Shown: positions 1 through 8,149, counted from the stretch's first letter. The stretch is 49,994 bases of DNA from an uncultured Acetatifactor sp. (GCA_947631615.1 CANRLX010000011.1:1-49994), one strand, 5' to 3'. Notes: generated by a model not told the origin, from the sequence alone. A program made the numbers and translations.

Positions 1-801
1 AAGGCGAAGTCGGAGATCTTTGATTATATGGCGGAGGACGGGATCGTATGTCTGAACGGCGAGGATGACAAGCTGTCCGCCGCTACGCAGATCCAGGGAA
101 AAAAGACACATTTCTTTGGACTGGGCGGCAACCCGGACGAGGAGGTTTACGCCACGGATATTGTGGGAAGGGGGCTTCGGGGAAGCGACGCCGTACTGCA
201 TCTGTATGTGGGAACGCCGAAGGAGAAGGAATATCCCGTCCGCGTCCCTCTGCCGGGGGCGCATATGGTCGTCAATGCGGCGGCCGCGGCATGTGTGGGA
301 CTGCAGCTTGGCCTGACGCCGGAGCAGATCTGCGCGGGCATCGGCAAGGTCGTATCGCTGTCCGGCAGGGCGAATCTGATGTGGCTGTCCCATTATACCC
401 TGATCGACGATTGCTATAATGCCAGTCCTGCCCCGATGCGGGCGGCGCTGGATCTGTTGTCCGCATCGGACACGGTGAAGGTGGCAATTTTGGGGGATAT
501 GTTTGATCTGGGGGCAGAGTCCGATCAAATGCACGCGGAAATTGGGAGATATGCAGCCCGAAAGGGGACGGATCACATCCTCTGTGTGGGGGAGAATGCC
601 CGCCATATGTATGAGGCGGCGGGCGGTGTGATCTCCGGCGGGCAGACGCTGCGTTATTTCGCGGCGAGAGAGGAGCTTATGGAGGCGCTTCGGGCGGACC
701 GCAGGGCGCTGATCCCCGACGGCTCCTGTGTGCTGATCAAGGCATCTCACGGAATGAGGTTTGCGGAGGTAGTGTCGCTGTTGAAGGAGCTGGACTGCTG
801 A
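1..801 (+). CDS. murF: UDP-N-acetylmuramoyl-tripeptide--D-alanyl-D-alanine ligase, C-terminal part (cut by window edge)
   Basis: The reading frame is open from base 1, so the gene starts outside the window; about 266 C-terminal residues are present. MurF adds D-Ala-D-Ala to the UDP-MurNAc-tripeptide in the last cytoplasmic step of peptidoglycan precursor synthesis. The visible part covers the end of the central ATPase domain and the C-terminal Mur ligase domain. The diagnostic motif is SGRANLM followed by LIDDCYNASPAPMRAAL, matching the family R...G...IDDSYNANP pattern, then a VAILGDMFDLG strand that is typical of MurF. It stops 3 bp before the converging plsC gene, and no terminator is evident between them. 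Assignment to MurF rather than MurE rests on the IDDCYNASP and GDM.DLG motifs. Confidence 0.93.
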   Translation, partial: KAKSEIFDYMAEDGIVCLNGEDDKLSAATQIQGKKTHFFGLGGNPDEEVYATDIVGRGLRGSDAVLHLYVGTPKEKEYPVRVPLPGAHMVVNAAAAACVGLQLGLTPEQICAGIGKVVSLSGRANLMWLSHYTLIDDCYNASPAPMRAALDLLSASDTVKVAILGDMFDLGAESDQMHAEIGRYAARKGTDHILCVGENARHMYEAAGGVISGGQTLRYFAAREELMEALRADRRALIPDGSCVLIKASHGMRFAEVVSLLKELDC

Positions 802-804
802 TCG

Positions 805-1554
805 TTAGGTTTCGGATGCAAAGTACTCCTTTTTGTTTTTAAAATACCGTTCCTGAATGATACCGCTCACGTAGCCGCCCATGTTTTTGCGGGTCTCCTT
901 GTCGAGCTCCTTCAGGTAGACGGGCGGACAGTATTCGATCACCACCGTGGCCTTTTTGATTTTGGGAAGATGGTCCTCGAAGATGGCGGCGGAGTTGACG
1001 ATGGACATGGGAACGATGGGGATATCTCCCTTCTCCGCGATCTTGAAGCTTCCCTCGTGAAAGGGCAGGAAGGTGTCGTTTACCTTATTGCGGGTCCCCT
1101 CGGGGAAAATGCAGATGGAGATGCCCTGTTTGGTCTTTTCGATGGCAGCCAGGATGGTTTTCAGACCCTCCTTGACGTTATCCCGATCCAGAAAAAGACA
1201 GTGCAGATAGCGCATCCAGGTTCGCAGCAGGGGCCAGCGAAGCATCTCCTTTTTGGCGATGTAGCCGGTCAGGCGCGGCACCCGCATATAGGTCATCACA
1301 ACGTCAAAATAGCTGCGGTGATTGCCCACGTAGAGTACGGGGGTATCCCTGGGGACATTCTCATCGCCCAGAATGATGATCCTGGTGCCGGCGAGCCGCA
1401 TGATGCTGCGGAAGGCCCACTGCACGATGGCCAGGGAGCTTCGGTCCTTGAGGTCCGGACGGAATTTGCCGATGATCCATTCCACAAACATAATGGGAAT
1501 GGACAGGACCAAAAAGAGGATGAGGAAGGCTGCGATCAGAAACAGTCGAATCAT
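805..1554 (-). CDS. plsC: 1-acyl-sn-glycerol-3-phosphate acyltransferase
   Basis: A 249-residue membrane acyltransferase that converts lysophosphatidic acid to phosphatidic acid in phospholipid synthesis. An N-terminal hydrophobic segment (about residues 3-25) anchors it. The catalytic motif NHRSYFD (family NHxxxxD) is present, as are the substrate-binding FPEGTRN motif and a later IVPMSI strand. Length is normal for PlsC. The ATG at 1554 is preceded by AAAGGA at a good distance, and a sigma-A promoter lies just upstream at 1584-1612. The gene converges on murF. Other LPLAT family members share these motifs, so acyl chain or lysolipid preference is not certain. Confidence 0.9.
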   Translation of the reverse strand: MIRLFLIAAFLILFLVLSIPIMFVEWIIGKFRPDLKDRSSLAIVQWAFRSIMRLAGTRIIILGDENVPRDTPVLYVGNHRSYFDVVMTYMRVPRLTGYIAKKEMLRWPLLRTWMRYLHCLFLDRDNVKEGLKTILAAIEKTKQGISICIFPEGTRNKVNDTFLPFHEGSFKIAEKGDIPIVPMSIVNSAAIFEDHLPKIKKATVVIEYCPPVYLKELDKETRKNMGGYVSGIIQERYFKNKKEYFASET

Positions 1555-1583
1555 AATGAAAATCCTTTCTGTAAATAAAGTAT

Positions 1584-1612
1584 ATTATACCATAAATCCC
1601 TCCGGCTGTACA
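1584..1612 (-). promoter_or_regulatory. Sigma-A-type promoter of plsC
   Basis: On the minus strand, TGTACA (1607-1612) and a perfect TATAAT (1584-1589) are separated by 17 bp, ending about 30 bp before the plsC start codon. The -35 is a weak match (4/6). Confidence 0.6.
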
Positions 1613-1728
1613 CAAAAAAGTCGGGGGGAAGGTTTTTTGGGCGGAAGATTTTGGCGGCGTTGGGTGGTATAGATGCCCTGACGGCCTCATAAAATAGAGC
1701 AAAGAAAAATAGTGAGCGTATCAAGCGT

Positions 1729-2139
1729 ATGAAGAGAATCGGCGTTTTTGTCATGGCGCTTCTGATGATGATCGGGATGCTCGCGGGCTGCTCTTTTCAG
1801 TCGGATGAGCAGGTAAAGCTGCGGGATCTGGATTTTACGATACTCTCGGAGGAGAAGATACCCGAGGAGCTTGCGGGGATCATAGCGGAGAAGGAGTCGG
1901 AGGCTTTTAAGCTGACCTACAGTGATAATGAATATCTGTACATATGTATCGGCTATGGGGAGCAGGCGACAGGGGGGTACAGCATTGCGGTAAACGACCT
2001 GTATCTGACCGATACAGGGATCTATGTAAACACCACGCTGCTTGGACCGGACGCCTCGGAGAAGAACAACCCGACGCCCTCCTATCCCTCCATTGTGATC
2101 AAGACGGAGTATCTGGACGAGACGGTTCTTTTTGAATGA
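1729..2139 (+). CDS. Lipoprotein with PrcB-like C-terminal domain
   Basis: A 136-residue predicted lipoprotein. The signal peptide is hydrophobic (MALLMMIGMLAGC) with lipobox LAGC, so mature Cys is at about residue 21. Residues 55-130 resemble the PrcB C-terminal domain found in protease-complex accessory proteins, with the pattern YGEQATGGYSI...V......I.V.T.L.GP followed by a P.YP..VIK strand. Function in this organism is unknown; exported PrcB-like domains are usually thought to bind or modulate peptidases at the cell surface. The ribosome binding site is poor, with no clear AGGAGG before 1729. A terminator follows directly, so this is probably a single-gene unit. The domain assignment is from pattern memory. 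Confidence 0.75.
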   Translation: MKRIGVFVMALLMMIGMLAGCSFQSDEQVKLRDLDFTILSEEKIPEELAGIIAEKESEAFKLTYSDNEYLYICIGYGEQATGGYSIAVNDLYLTDTGIYVNTTLLGPDASEKNNPTPSYPSIVIKTEYLDETVLFE

Positions 2140-2172
2140 TCGGCGGGAACGTCAGGTTCCGATTGTTTTTTG
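2138..2172 (+). terminator. Rho-independent terminator after the PrcB-like gene
   Basis: A stem GGAAC/GTTCC, extended by ATCG/CGAT across a small bulge, is followed by a run of T (2166-2171). It lies immediately past the stop codon at 2139. Confidence 0.6.
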
Positions 2173-2191
2173 GTTCGGGCTATAGTAAAAT
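2163..2191 (+). promoter_or_regulatory. Candidate promoter of the pyr operon
   Basis: TTGTTT (2163-2168) and TAAAAT (2186-2191) are separated by exactly 17 bp. The -10 is good and the -35 weak. The -35 overlaps the T-tract of the preceding terminator. Transcription would start near 2198, just before the two leader hairpins. Confidence 0.45.
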
Positions 2192-2200
2192 GGTTACAAA

Positions 2201-2256
2201 GGGCAGAGTCGCGCGGGGCGCTGTGAGGGCTCTGCCCGCTGCCGACAGGTCGGCAG
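2201..2256 (+). promoter_or_regulatory. Structured 5' leader of pyrC (two hairpins)
   Basis: The leader holds GGGCAGAG (2201-2208) pairing perfectly with CTCTGCCC (2230-2237), then CTGCCGA (2239-2245) pairing perfectly with TCGGCAG (2250-2256). No T-run follows either stem, so this is not a simple terminator. The loop of the first stem contains TGTGAGG, which partly resembles the NGNGAGG core of PyrR-binding loops; this likeness is weak. Confidence 0.5.
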
Positions 2257-2285
2257 AAACACCAGATCGCGGAGGGTACATCCAT

Positions 2286-3560
2286 ATGCTGTTGATTCAA
2301 AACGGTTATATGATCGATCCCAAATCCGGAAGGGAAGGCAAATATGATCTTCTGACGGATCAGGGGAAAATCGTAAAAATTGGACGGGGACTGAAAAAGC
2401 CGGGGGGCAGATGCAAGGTGATAGACGCGGAGGGGCTTTTGGTGGCGCCGGGGCTGGTCGATGTGCACGTGCATTTTCGGGAGCCAGGCTTTACACAGAA
2501 GGAGGAAATCCGGACCGGCGCGGCGGCCGCCGCAAGGGGCGGATTTACCAGCGTGGTCCTGATGGCAAACACAAAGCCGCCTGTGGACAACGAGGAGACT
2601 CTTAAGTATGTGCTGGAAAAAGGGGCGGCTACAGGCATCCACGTTTATACCTGCGCCAACGTGACGATGGGAATGAAGGGACAGGAGCTTGTGGAGATGG
2701 AGCGGCTGGCGGAGGCCGGCGCAGCAGGCTTTACCGACGATGGGATCCCGCTGATGCGGGAAGAGATCGTGCGCCAGGCTATGGAGAGAGCGGCCAGGCT
2801 GGACATGCCCATCAGCTTTCACGAGGAAGACCCGAGTCTGATCGAAAATAACGGTGTTCACCGGGGAAAGGCAAGCGCCTATTACCGGATCGGCGGATCG
2901 CCCAGAGAGGCGGAGATCTCCCTGGTGGAGAGGGACTTGCGGCTTGCCATAGAGACTGGTGCGTCGGTGGAGATCCAGCATATCAGCGCCGAGGAGAGCG
3001 TGGAGCTTTTGCGCCAGGCCAAAAAGGAGCACTTTAACATCCACGCGGAGGCAACGCCCCATCACTTTACGCTGACGGAGGATGCCGTGATCCGGTACGG
3101 CACTCTCGCCAAGATGAATCCCCCTCTGCGGGAGGAGAGGGACCGGCAGGCGATCATCCGCGGCCTGATGGACGGCACCATCGATATCATTGCCACGGAT
3201 CACGCGCCCCACACGGCGGAGGAGAAAGCGCTGCCCATCACGGAGGCGCCCAGCGGCATCATCGGTCTGGAGACGGCGCTTGCCCTGGGGATCACCGAGC
3301 TGGTGGGGGAGGGCTATCTGACATTAAAGCAGCTTCTGGCCAAGATGACGATTCATCCCGCATCGATGTACCACCTGGATGCCGGCTATCTGGCGGAGGG
3401 CGGCCCGGCGGATATCGTGCTGATCGACACGGCCGCCAGTTTTACGGTGGAGGAATTTGCCTCGAAGGCGTCCAACTCTCCCTTTGTGGGATGGGAGCTG
3501 AGAGGAAAGGTGACGGCCACCATCTGCGGCGGCGAGGTGGTGTACTCCTGTAAGGGGTAA
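2286..3560 (+). CDS. pyrC: Dihydroorotase
   Basis: A 424-residue amidohydrolase that cyclises N-carbamoyl-L-aspartate to dihydroorotate in UMP synthesis. The ATG at 2286 is chosen because GGAGGG lies 7-10 bases upstream and the protein then begins MLLIQNGYMIDP, as the family does; the longer open frame back to 2136 is untranslated leader. Metal ligands are visible in HVHFREPG (about residues 58-65), HHFTL and IATDHAPH. The HFREPGF signature and about 425-residue length mark the bacterial class I dihydroorotase. It is followed 22 bp later by pyrK and pyrD, forming a pyrimidine operon. Confidence 0.95.
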   Translation: MLLIQNGYMIDPKSGREGKYDLLTDQGKIVKIGRGLKKPGGRCKVIDAEGLLVAPGLVDVHVHFREPGFTQKEEIRTGAAAAARGGFTSVVLMANTKPPVDNEETLKYVLEKGAATGIHVYTCANVTMGMKGQELVEMERLAEAGAAGFTDDGIPLMREEIVRQAMERAARLDMPISFHEEDPSLIENNGVHRGKASAYYRIGGSPREAEISLVERDLRLAIETGASVEIQHISAEESVELLRQAKKEHFNIHAEATPHHFTLTEDAVIRYGTLAKMNPPLREERDRQAIIRGLMDGTIDIIATDHAPHTAEEKALPITEAPSGIIGLETALALGITELVGEGYLTLKQLLAKMTIHPASMYHLDAGYLAEGGPADIVLIDTAASFTVEEFASKASNSPFVGWELRGKVTATICGGEVVYSCKG

Positions 3561-3582
3561 TCGGAATAGAAAGGATGGCTCT

Positions 3583-4353
3583 ATGAAACGAAAAGAAAAG
3601 GCGAGGGTCCTCTCCCAGAGAGAGATCGCCCCGCAGATTTTTGACATGTGGATAGAGACCGGATTGTCCAAAGAGGCAAAGCCGGGACAGTTTATCGCGG
3701 TCTATCCAAAGGATAAAAGTACGCTTTTGCCGCGCCCCATCAGTATCTGCGAGGCGGACGACGGCAGGAATGCCCTGCGCATTGTGTACCGTGTGGCAGG
3801 TCAGGGGACGGCGGAATTTTCCACCTACCGTGAAAATGACGATATTGTCATAATGGGAACGCTGGGAAACGGCTTCCCCATAGAGAAGGCGGAGGGCAAG
3901 AGAGCCTTCCTGGTGGCGGGGGGGATCGGCGTGCCGCCTATGGTGGAGCTTGCCAAAAGGCTGGACGGAGAGAAGCAGATCCTTGTGGGGTATCGGGACG
4001 GCAATTTGTTTTTGCAAGAGGATCTGGAGAAGAACGGCCGGGTCTACGTGGCGACCGAGGACGGAAGCGTCGGGACCAGGGGAAATGTCATGGACGCCAT
4101 CGCCCAGAACCGTCTGGAGGCGGATGTGATCTACGCCTGCGGCCCCATGCCCATGCTCAGAGCCGTCAAGCGGTATGCGGAAGAGAAGGGGATCGACGCG
4201 TACCTCTCCCTGGAGGAGCGGATGGCGTGCGGCGTCGGAGCCTGCCTCGGCTGTGTGGCGAGGACGACAAAGACCGATCACCACTCTCATGTGAACAATG
4301 CCAGAATCTGTACGGACGGTCCGGTTTTTGAGGCGAAGGAGGTGGACATCTGA
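3583..4353 (+). CDS. pyrK: Dihydroorotate dehydrogenase B, electron transfer subunit
   Basis: A 256-residue FAD/[2Fe-2S] subunit that passes electrons from dihydroorotate oxidation in PyrD to NAD+. It shows an N-terminal flavin-binding barrel (LPRPISI, YRVAGQGT), the NAD-binding segment (VAGGIGVPPM, YACGPMPML) and a C-terminal cluster motif with cysteines CGVGACLGC plus the later ICTDGPVF cysteine. These match the four PyrK iron-sulfur ligands. It overlaps pyrD by one base (TGATG), implying translational coupling and a fixed subunit ratio. GGA-type spacing before 3583 (AAAGGATGG) supports the start. Confidence 0.95.
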   Translation: MKRKEKARVLSQREIAPQIFDMWIETGLSKEAKPGQFIAVYPKDKSTLLPRPISICEADDGRNALRIVYRVAGQGTAEFSTYRENDDIVIMGTLGNGFPIEKAEGKRAFLVAGGIGVPPMVELAKRLDGEKQILVGYRDGNLFLQEDLEKNGRVYVATEDGSVGTRGNVMDAIAQNRLEADVIYACGPMPMLRAVKRYAEEKGIDAYLSLEERMACGVGACLGCVARTTKTDHHSHVNNARICTDGPVFEAKEVDI

Positions 4354-5261
4354 TGAATACGAGGGTTTCGATCGCGGGAGTCACCTTTCAAAATCCGGTT
4401 ATAACGGCCTCCGGAACGTTTGGTTCCGGCATGGAGTACTCCGAATTTGTGGATCTGAACAAACTGGGCGCGGTAGTCACCAAGGGCGTTGCAAGTGTGC
4501 CCTGGCCGGGAAATCCTACGCCAAGGGTGGCGGAGGTGTACGGCGGAATGTTGAATGCCATCGGGCTGCAAAACCCCGGGATCGACGTATTTCTGGAGCG
4601 GGATATTCCTTTTCTGAAGCAGTATGATACCAAGATCATCGTGAATGTCTGCGGAAAGACCGTGGAGGACTATGTGGCGGTGGTGGAGAGGCTGGGCGAC
4701 GAACCGGCGGTGTCGATGCTGGAAATCAATGTGTCCTGCCCAAATGTGAAGGAGGGCGCCATCGCTTTCGGACAGAAGACGGACGCGCTGTATCACATTA
4801 CCGCGGAGCTGAAAAAGCACGCAAAGCAGCCCATCATTATGAAGCTGAGCCCCAATGTGACAGATATCGGGGAGATGGCGAGAGCCGCAGAGGCGGCCGG
4901 CGCGGACGCGCTGTCTTTGATCAATACCATCACGGGCATGAAGATCGACATCCACCGAAGAACGTTTGTGCTCGCCAACAAGACCGGAGGGATGAGCGGC
5001 CCCGCCATCAAGCCCATAGCGGTCCGCATGGTATATCAGGCGGCACAGGCGGTCAAGCTTCCCATCATCGGCATGGGCGGCATCGCAAGCGCGGAGGATG
5101 CCATTGAGTTTCTGCTTGCGGGAGCCAGCGCCGTGAGCGTGGGAGCTATGAACTTTGTCAATCCCTACATCACGGAGGAGGTGGTGAAGGGGATCGAGGA
5201 GTATATGGCCCGCTATCAGGTGGAGGACGTCAGGGAGCTGATCGGCGCGGTGCACGAGTAG
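4353..5261 (+). CDS. pyrD: Dihydroorotate dehydrogenase B (NAD+), catalytic subunit
   Basis: A 302-residue FMN TIM-barrel enzyme oxidising dihydroorotate to orotate. Family motifs seen are the N-terminal NPVITASGTFG, KGVASVPWPGNP, the catalytic loop EINVSCPNVKEG (Cys as the general base of class 1B enzymes), MKLSPNVTDI and the C-terminal phosphate site GMGGIASAEDA...LLAGASAVSVG. Together with PyrK upstream it forms the type B heterotetramer common in Firmicutes. The start is fixed by the one-base overlap with pyrK. Confidence 0.96.
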   Translation: MNTRVSIAGVTFQNPVITASGTFGSGMEYSEFVDLNKLGAVVTKGVASVPWPGNPTPRVAEVYGGMLNAIGLQNPGIDVFLERDIPFLKQYDTKIIVNVCGKTVEDYVAVVERLGDEPAVSMLEINVSCPNVKEGAIAFGQKTDALYHITAELKKHAKQPIIMKLSPNVTDIGEMARAAEAAGADALSLINTITGMKIDIHRRTFVLANKTGGMSGPAIKPIAVRMVYQAAQAVKLPIIGMGGIASAEDAIEFLLAGASAVSVGAMNFVNPYITEEVVKGIEEYMARYQVEDVRELIGAVHE

Positions 5262-5301
5262 GGTGTAAGGCTGCGATATGGCATATTTTAGAAGATACCT
5301 T

Positions 5302-5335
5302 CATATAAATACCTATATCAGTATTTATGTGGAGG
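5302..5335 (+). promoter_or_regulatory. Hairpin abutting the ribosome binding site of the SPOCS-LysM gene
   Basis: ATAAATAC (5305-5312) and GTATTTAT (5321-5328) are a perfect inverted repeat with an 8-base loop. In RNA the stem extends outward to about 11 pairs, taking in the first G of GGAGG (5331-5335). The GTG start at 5344 follows 8 bases after the GGAGG. The element could be a protein operator or a structure limiting ribosome access. Confidence 0.5.
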
Positions 5336-5343
5336 TATTTTTC

Positions 5344-6900
5344 GTGGATCTGATCAAGAAAAATATACATATGGACCGTATTCGCACGGAAGCGGTCAGT
5401 CAGATTACCTTAGAGGATGACATGAATATTCCGGAGAATAAACCGGATGTGGACTCCCTGAACCTGGAGAAGGGTTCCGTTGTGGTGGAGGAGGTCAGGC
5501 CAGCAACCGATTCGGTGACGGTACGGGGGAATCTGTCCTTTGCCATTTTGTATCACACGGCGGAGGAGGGAAGCAGCCTGGTGCTCCTGGAGGGAAGACT
5601 TCCCTTCGACGAGAGGATCAATGTACAGGGGGTCACGGCCAACGATGTCGTGGATGTGACGGGAGATGTGGAGGATCTTACGGTGGGGCTGATCAACAGC
5701 CGCAAGCTGAGTATTCAATGTCTGGTAACCTTCCATGCGCAGGTGGATGAAATCTATGATGAGGAGGCGCCCATCGGGATCGCGGGAACGGAGGCGGTGG
5801 AGTATCGAAAACTGCCTATGACACTGGCGCAGATCGCCATCAGCAAGAACGATATTTTCCGGATCAAGGAGGAAGTCACGCTCCCCGGAAGCTATCCGAA
5901 CCTGTTTCAGATCCTGTGGAATACCGTCTCTCTGGGAGATGTGGAGTTTAAGGTGACGGAGGAAAAGCTGACGCTTCAGGGAGACGTGCATCTCTTCGTG
6001 CTGTACGAGGGCGAGGGGGAGGATCATCCGATCCGCTCCTTTGAGACGACGCTTCCCTTCAGCGGCGTTTTGGAATGTCACGGCTGCAGGGAAGGGATGT
6101 TTCCGGACATCCGCTACACGGTGGGATCCCAGGAGCTTGCGATCCGTCCGGATCTGGACGGGGAGGAACGCACCATCGGTATGGAGCTTGCTCTGGATAT
6201 TGCGATCAAGATTTATGAGGAGGAAGAGGTAGAGCTTCTGACGGACCTCTACGGGGTCGCCAAGGAGGTGGGAACCGTCAGCCACAGCGCGGACCTGCGA
6301 AGGCTGCTGTCCAAGGTCACCGGCAAGACCAAGGTCACGGATCATATGCGCATCGGAAACGGGGACGCCGCTATTTTGCAGCTTCTTCACAGCGAGGGAA
6401 GGGTGGCGCTGGATCATCAGGAGGTGGTGGAGAACGGGATCCTTCTGCAGGGAAGCCTGGCGGTGAAGGTGATGTATATCACGGGCAACGACGAGGCGCC
6501 GTACGCGGGAGCGCAGGCGTTGATCCCCTATCAATATCTGTTGGATGTGCCCAACATTGCGCCCGGCGATCTGGGGAATATTCAGGGGGATGTGGAGCAG
6601 CTTCAGGTGAGTATGCTCGACGGTGAGGAGATGGATGTGAAGGCTGTGATCAGCTTTTCCACCACGGTGTTCCAGAATGTACCGGTAGAGCTGATCAGTC
6701 AGGTGACCGTGTCGGAGCTCGACACGGAAAAGCTGGGCAGCCTGCCCGGCATGGTGATCTATATGGTGAAGGAAGGCGACAACCTGTGGAATATCGGCAA
6801 AAAATATTATGTGCCGGTGGATAATCTGCGGGAGGTCAACGGCCTGACAAACGACGAGCTGAAGACCGGACAGAAGCTTTTGATCGTGAAAGGAAGCTGA
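5344..6900 (+). CDS. SPOCS (DUF3794) domain protein with C-terminal LysM
   Basis: About 518 residues. The GTG at 5344 is preferred over the ATG at 5278 because GGAGG lies 8 bases before it and the protein then starts VDLIKKNIHMDRIRTEA, as relatives do. The region up to about residue 465 is repeated DUF3794/SPOCS-type beta-rich sequence, with recurring LRGNL/VLY...L.F patterns (for example VRGNLSFAILYH and LQGSLAVKVMYI). The last 45 residues are a LysM peptidoglycan-binding motif (YMVKEGDNLWNIGKKYYV...LREVNGL...LKTGQKLLI). Proteins of this architecture occur in spore-forming Clostridia and are linked to the spore coat or cortex; function here is inferred. A strong terminator follows. It lies 82 bp after pyrD and may have its own promoter. 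Confidence 0.85.
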   Translation: MDLIKKNIHMDRIRTEAVSQITLEDDMNIPENKPDVDSLNLEKGSVVVEEVRPATDSVTVRGNLSFAILYHTAEEGSSLVLLEGRLPFDERINVQGVTANDVVDVTGDVEDLTVGLINSRKLSIQCLVTFHAQVDEIYDEEAPIGIAGTEAVEYRKLPMTLAQIAISKNDIFRIKEEVTLPGSYPNLFQILWNTVSLGDVEFKVTEEKLTLQGDVHLFVLYEGEGEDHPIRSFETTLPFSGVLECHGCREGMFPDIRYTVGSQELAIRPDLDGEERTIGMELALDIAIKIYEEEEVELLTDLYGVAKEVGTVSHSADLRRLLSKVTGKTKVTDHMRIGNGDAAILQLLHSEGRVALDHQEVVENGILLQGSLAVKVMYITGNDEAPYAGAQALIPYQYLLDVPNIAPGDLGNIQGDVEQLQVSMLDGEEMDVKAVISFSTTVFQNVPVELISQVTVSELDTEKLGSLPGMVIYMVKEGDNLWNIGKKYYVPVDNLREVNGLTNDELKTGQKLLIVKGS

Positions 6901-6915
6901 TTCTGTCTCTAAAAG

Positions 6916-6961
6916 AAAACGGCCATGCAAGAGCATTTCTGCTCTCGCATGGTCGTTTTTT
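6916..6961 (+). terminator. Strong rho-independent terminator after the SPOCS-LysM gene
   Basis: A long stem (ACGGCCATGC with GCATGGTCGT, plus AGAGCA with TGCTCT) closes on a TTTC-type loop and ends in a run of T (6956-6961). The A-rich left side would also allow some minus-strand termination for the converging gene ending at 7005. Confidence 0.9.
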
Positions 6962-7004
6962 GTGGAACCATCCGTAGACGGAAAGCCTGTGTTTCTTAGA
7001 GAAG

Positions 7005-7637
7005 CTATTTGGTCGCTTCCTGGTCAGCAGTCAGTCCGGCTTCTGCAGCCATCTCGTCAAACTTTTTCATAACGGCGTCGTATGTCTGCTTGGAGATATC
7101 GGGAAGTTCGCCGCCCCAAGTCTTCTCAGCCTGCTTATATCCCTTCTGGAATGCCTCGCGCATCTCCTCGATCTTGTCCGGGTTGCCGCCGGTCAATGCG
7201 GTTGCAAACTGAATAATGCGGTCCGAGGTCTGTTTTACGCCCCAGTAGCCGTCCTCGGAGATATCCTGCTGCGCCTGAAGCTTTGTGGCAGGATCAACGG
7301 TAAAGTTGCCGCTTCTCAGAACGGACCAGATATCATTGGCGTTTGCGTAGGCGGTAGACTGCTTGGTCATCATCTTCTCGACCAGAGAACGCAGCTGAGC
7401 GGTTCTCGCCTCGGCATCGGCCTTTAATTTGTTGACCAGATCGGTGTTAGGTGTGTAGGTCTTCTTGGCGGAATCGGTGACCGCCTCTGTGGAATGTTCG
7501 TAAACCGCACCGGTATTCTCCGCAGCAGATTCCTTGGAGGAGGTGTTTTCTGCGGCGGTCTCCTCGTTTACAGAGGAGGCAGCGTATGTGGAATAAGCGG
7601 CCGCAGCCTGTGTAGATGTAACTCCGTTTACATTCAT
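7005..7637 (-). CDS. Unknown protein under a sigma-28-like promoter
   Basis: A 210-residue protein of unknown function. The ATG at 7637 is chosen because it follows AGAGGGATATT; the open frame extends to 7697, but the upstream part looks like leader. Residues 1-60 are Ala/Glu/Ser/Thr-rich and probably disordered (starting MNVNGVTSTQAAAAYSTYA). Residues about 65-205 are predicted helical, with regular K/E/A spacing and conserved-looking GYWGVKQTSDRI and MREAFQKGYKQAEKTWGG stretches. No signal peptide or membrane segment is seen. It lies next to a second minus-strand unknown that shares the GVT element near its start. The upstream promoter places it tentatively in the motility regulon. Confidence 0.7.
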   Translation of the reverse strand: MNVNGVTSTQAAAAYSTYAASSVNEETAAENTSSKESAAENTGAVYEHSTEAVTDSAKKTYTPNTDLVNKLKADAEARTAQLRSLVEKMMTKQSTAYANANDIWSVLRSGNFTVDPATKLQAQQDISEDGYWGVKQTSDRIIQFATALTGGNPDKIEEMREAFQKGYKQAEKTWGGELPDISKQTYDAVMKKFDEMAAEAGLTADQEATK

Positions 7638-7713
7638 AATATCCCTCTTTTCTGGCGCCCTTGCGCCTTTTTCTACCCTTTCGGGCGCGTCGTCCATGAC
7701 TTCTGTATCGTAT

Positions 7714-7741
7714 ATATCGGCCCAAACCTGCTAAAACTTTA
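7714..7741 (-). promoter_or_regulatory. Sigma-28 (SigD/FliA-type) promoter
   Basis: On the minus strand TAAAGTTT (7734-7741) precedes GCCGATAT (7714-7721). Both match the motility sigma factor consensus (TAAA-N15-GCCGATAT) exactly except for a 16-base gap. The gene start at 7637 lies 77 bp downstream. Confidence 0.75.
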
Positions 7742-7784
7742 GGGAAAAAATGGGAGATTGGTGCTGCCTGGGAAGTTTTTTTAC

Positions 7785-7831
7785 GAAAAAAGGGAACTGC
7801 CGCCAATCATTGGCGGCAGTCTCCTTTTTTC
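7785..7831 (-). terminator. Bidirectional-looking terminator downstream of the 7835-8098 gene
   Basis: ACTGCCGCCA pairs perfectly with TGGCGGCAGT around an ATCAT-type loop. It is flanked by A6 on one side and T6 on the other, so it can act on either strand. It begins 4 bp past the stop codon of the minus-strand gene ending at 7835. Confidence 0.85.
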
Positions 7832-7834
7832 GTC

Positions 7835-8098
7835 TCAGTAATGGTATTCCCGCGTCTGGTACATAAAGTGCTGAAGTCTGCTGTCACGCCCATAGGTGAC
7901 AGTGTGACATTCTGTGGGGGCAGAAGCTGCCTGTTCCTCCACTGCCTGGTCAAAAGCCTGGGCAAAGGTGCCGGACGAGGAGGCGTCTCTGGAAACATAT
8001 CCGAAAGCCCTCGCCGGCTCTTTCTTTATTTTACCAACCATCGGAACAGCCATAACCGAGCTCACCATGAAAATACCAGTAACTCCGTTTTCTGCCAT
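7835..8098 (-). CDS. Small unknown protein ending TREYHY
   Basis: An 87-residue protein of unknown function. The ATG at 8098 follows AAGGAGGGATT, a strong ribosome binding site. The N-terminus (MAENGVTGIFMVSSVMAVPM) is hydrophobic but lacks a clear signal-peptide charge pattern. The C-terminal part (CHTVTYGRDSRLQHFMYQTREYHY) looks like a short conserved tail. It sits upstream of and parallel to the 7005-7637 gene, separated by a terminator, and shares a NGVT element near the N-terminus with it. A weaker sigma-28-like promoter with the same spacing lies upstream, suggesting co-regulation. Confidence 0.65.
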   Translation of the reverse strand: MAENGVTGIFMVSSVMAVPMVGKIKKEPARAFGYVSRDASSSGTFAQAFDQAVEEQAASAPTECHTVTYGRDSRLQHFMYQTREYHY

Positions 8099-8149
8099 AA
8101 TCCCTCCTTGGATGCGTATTTCAATAGTGTATGTTCCTTGGTACTATAT

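Noticed and set aside
2210..2237. PyrR-type attenuator in the pyr leader
   Set aside because: The loop likeness is partial and there is no terminator with a T-run, so the leader is reported only as a structured region.
2136..2285. Longer start for pyrC in the open frame from 2136
   Set aside because: This stretch holds a terminator, a promoter and leader hairpins, and the ATG at 2286 has a strong ribosome binding site and the family N-terminus.
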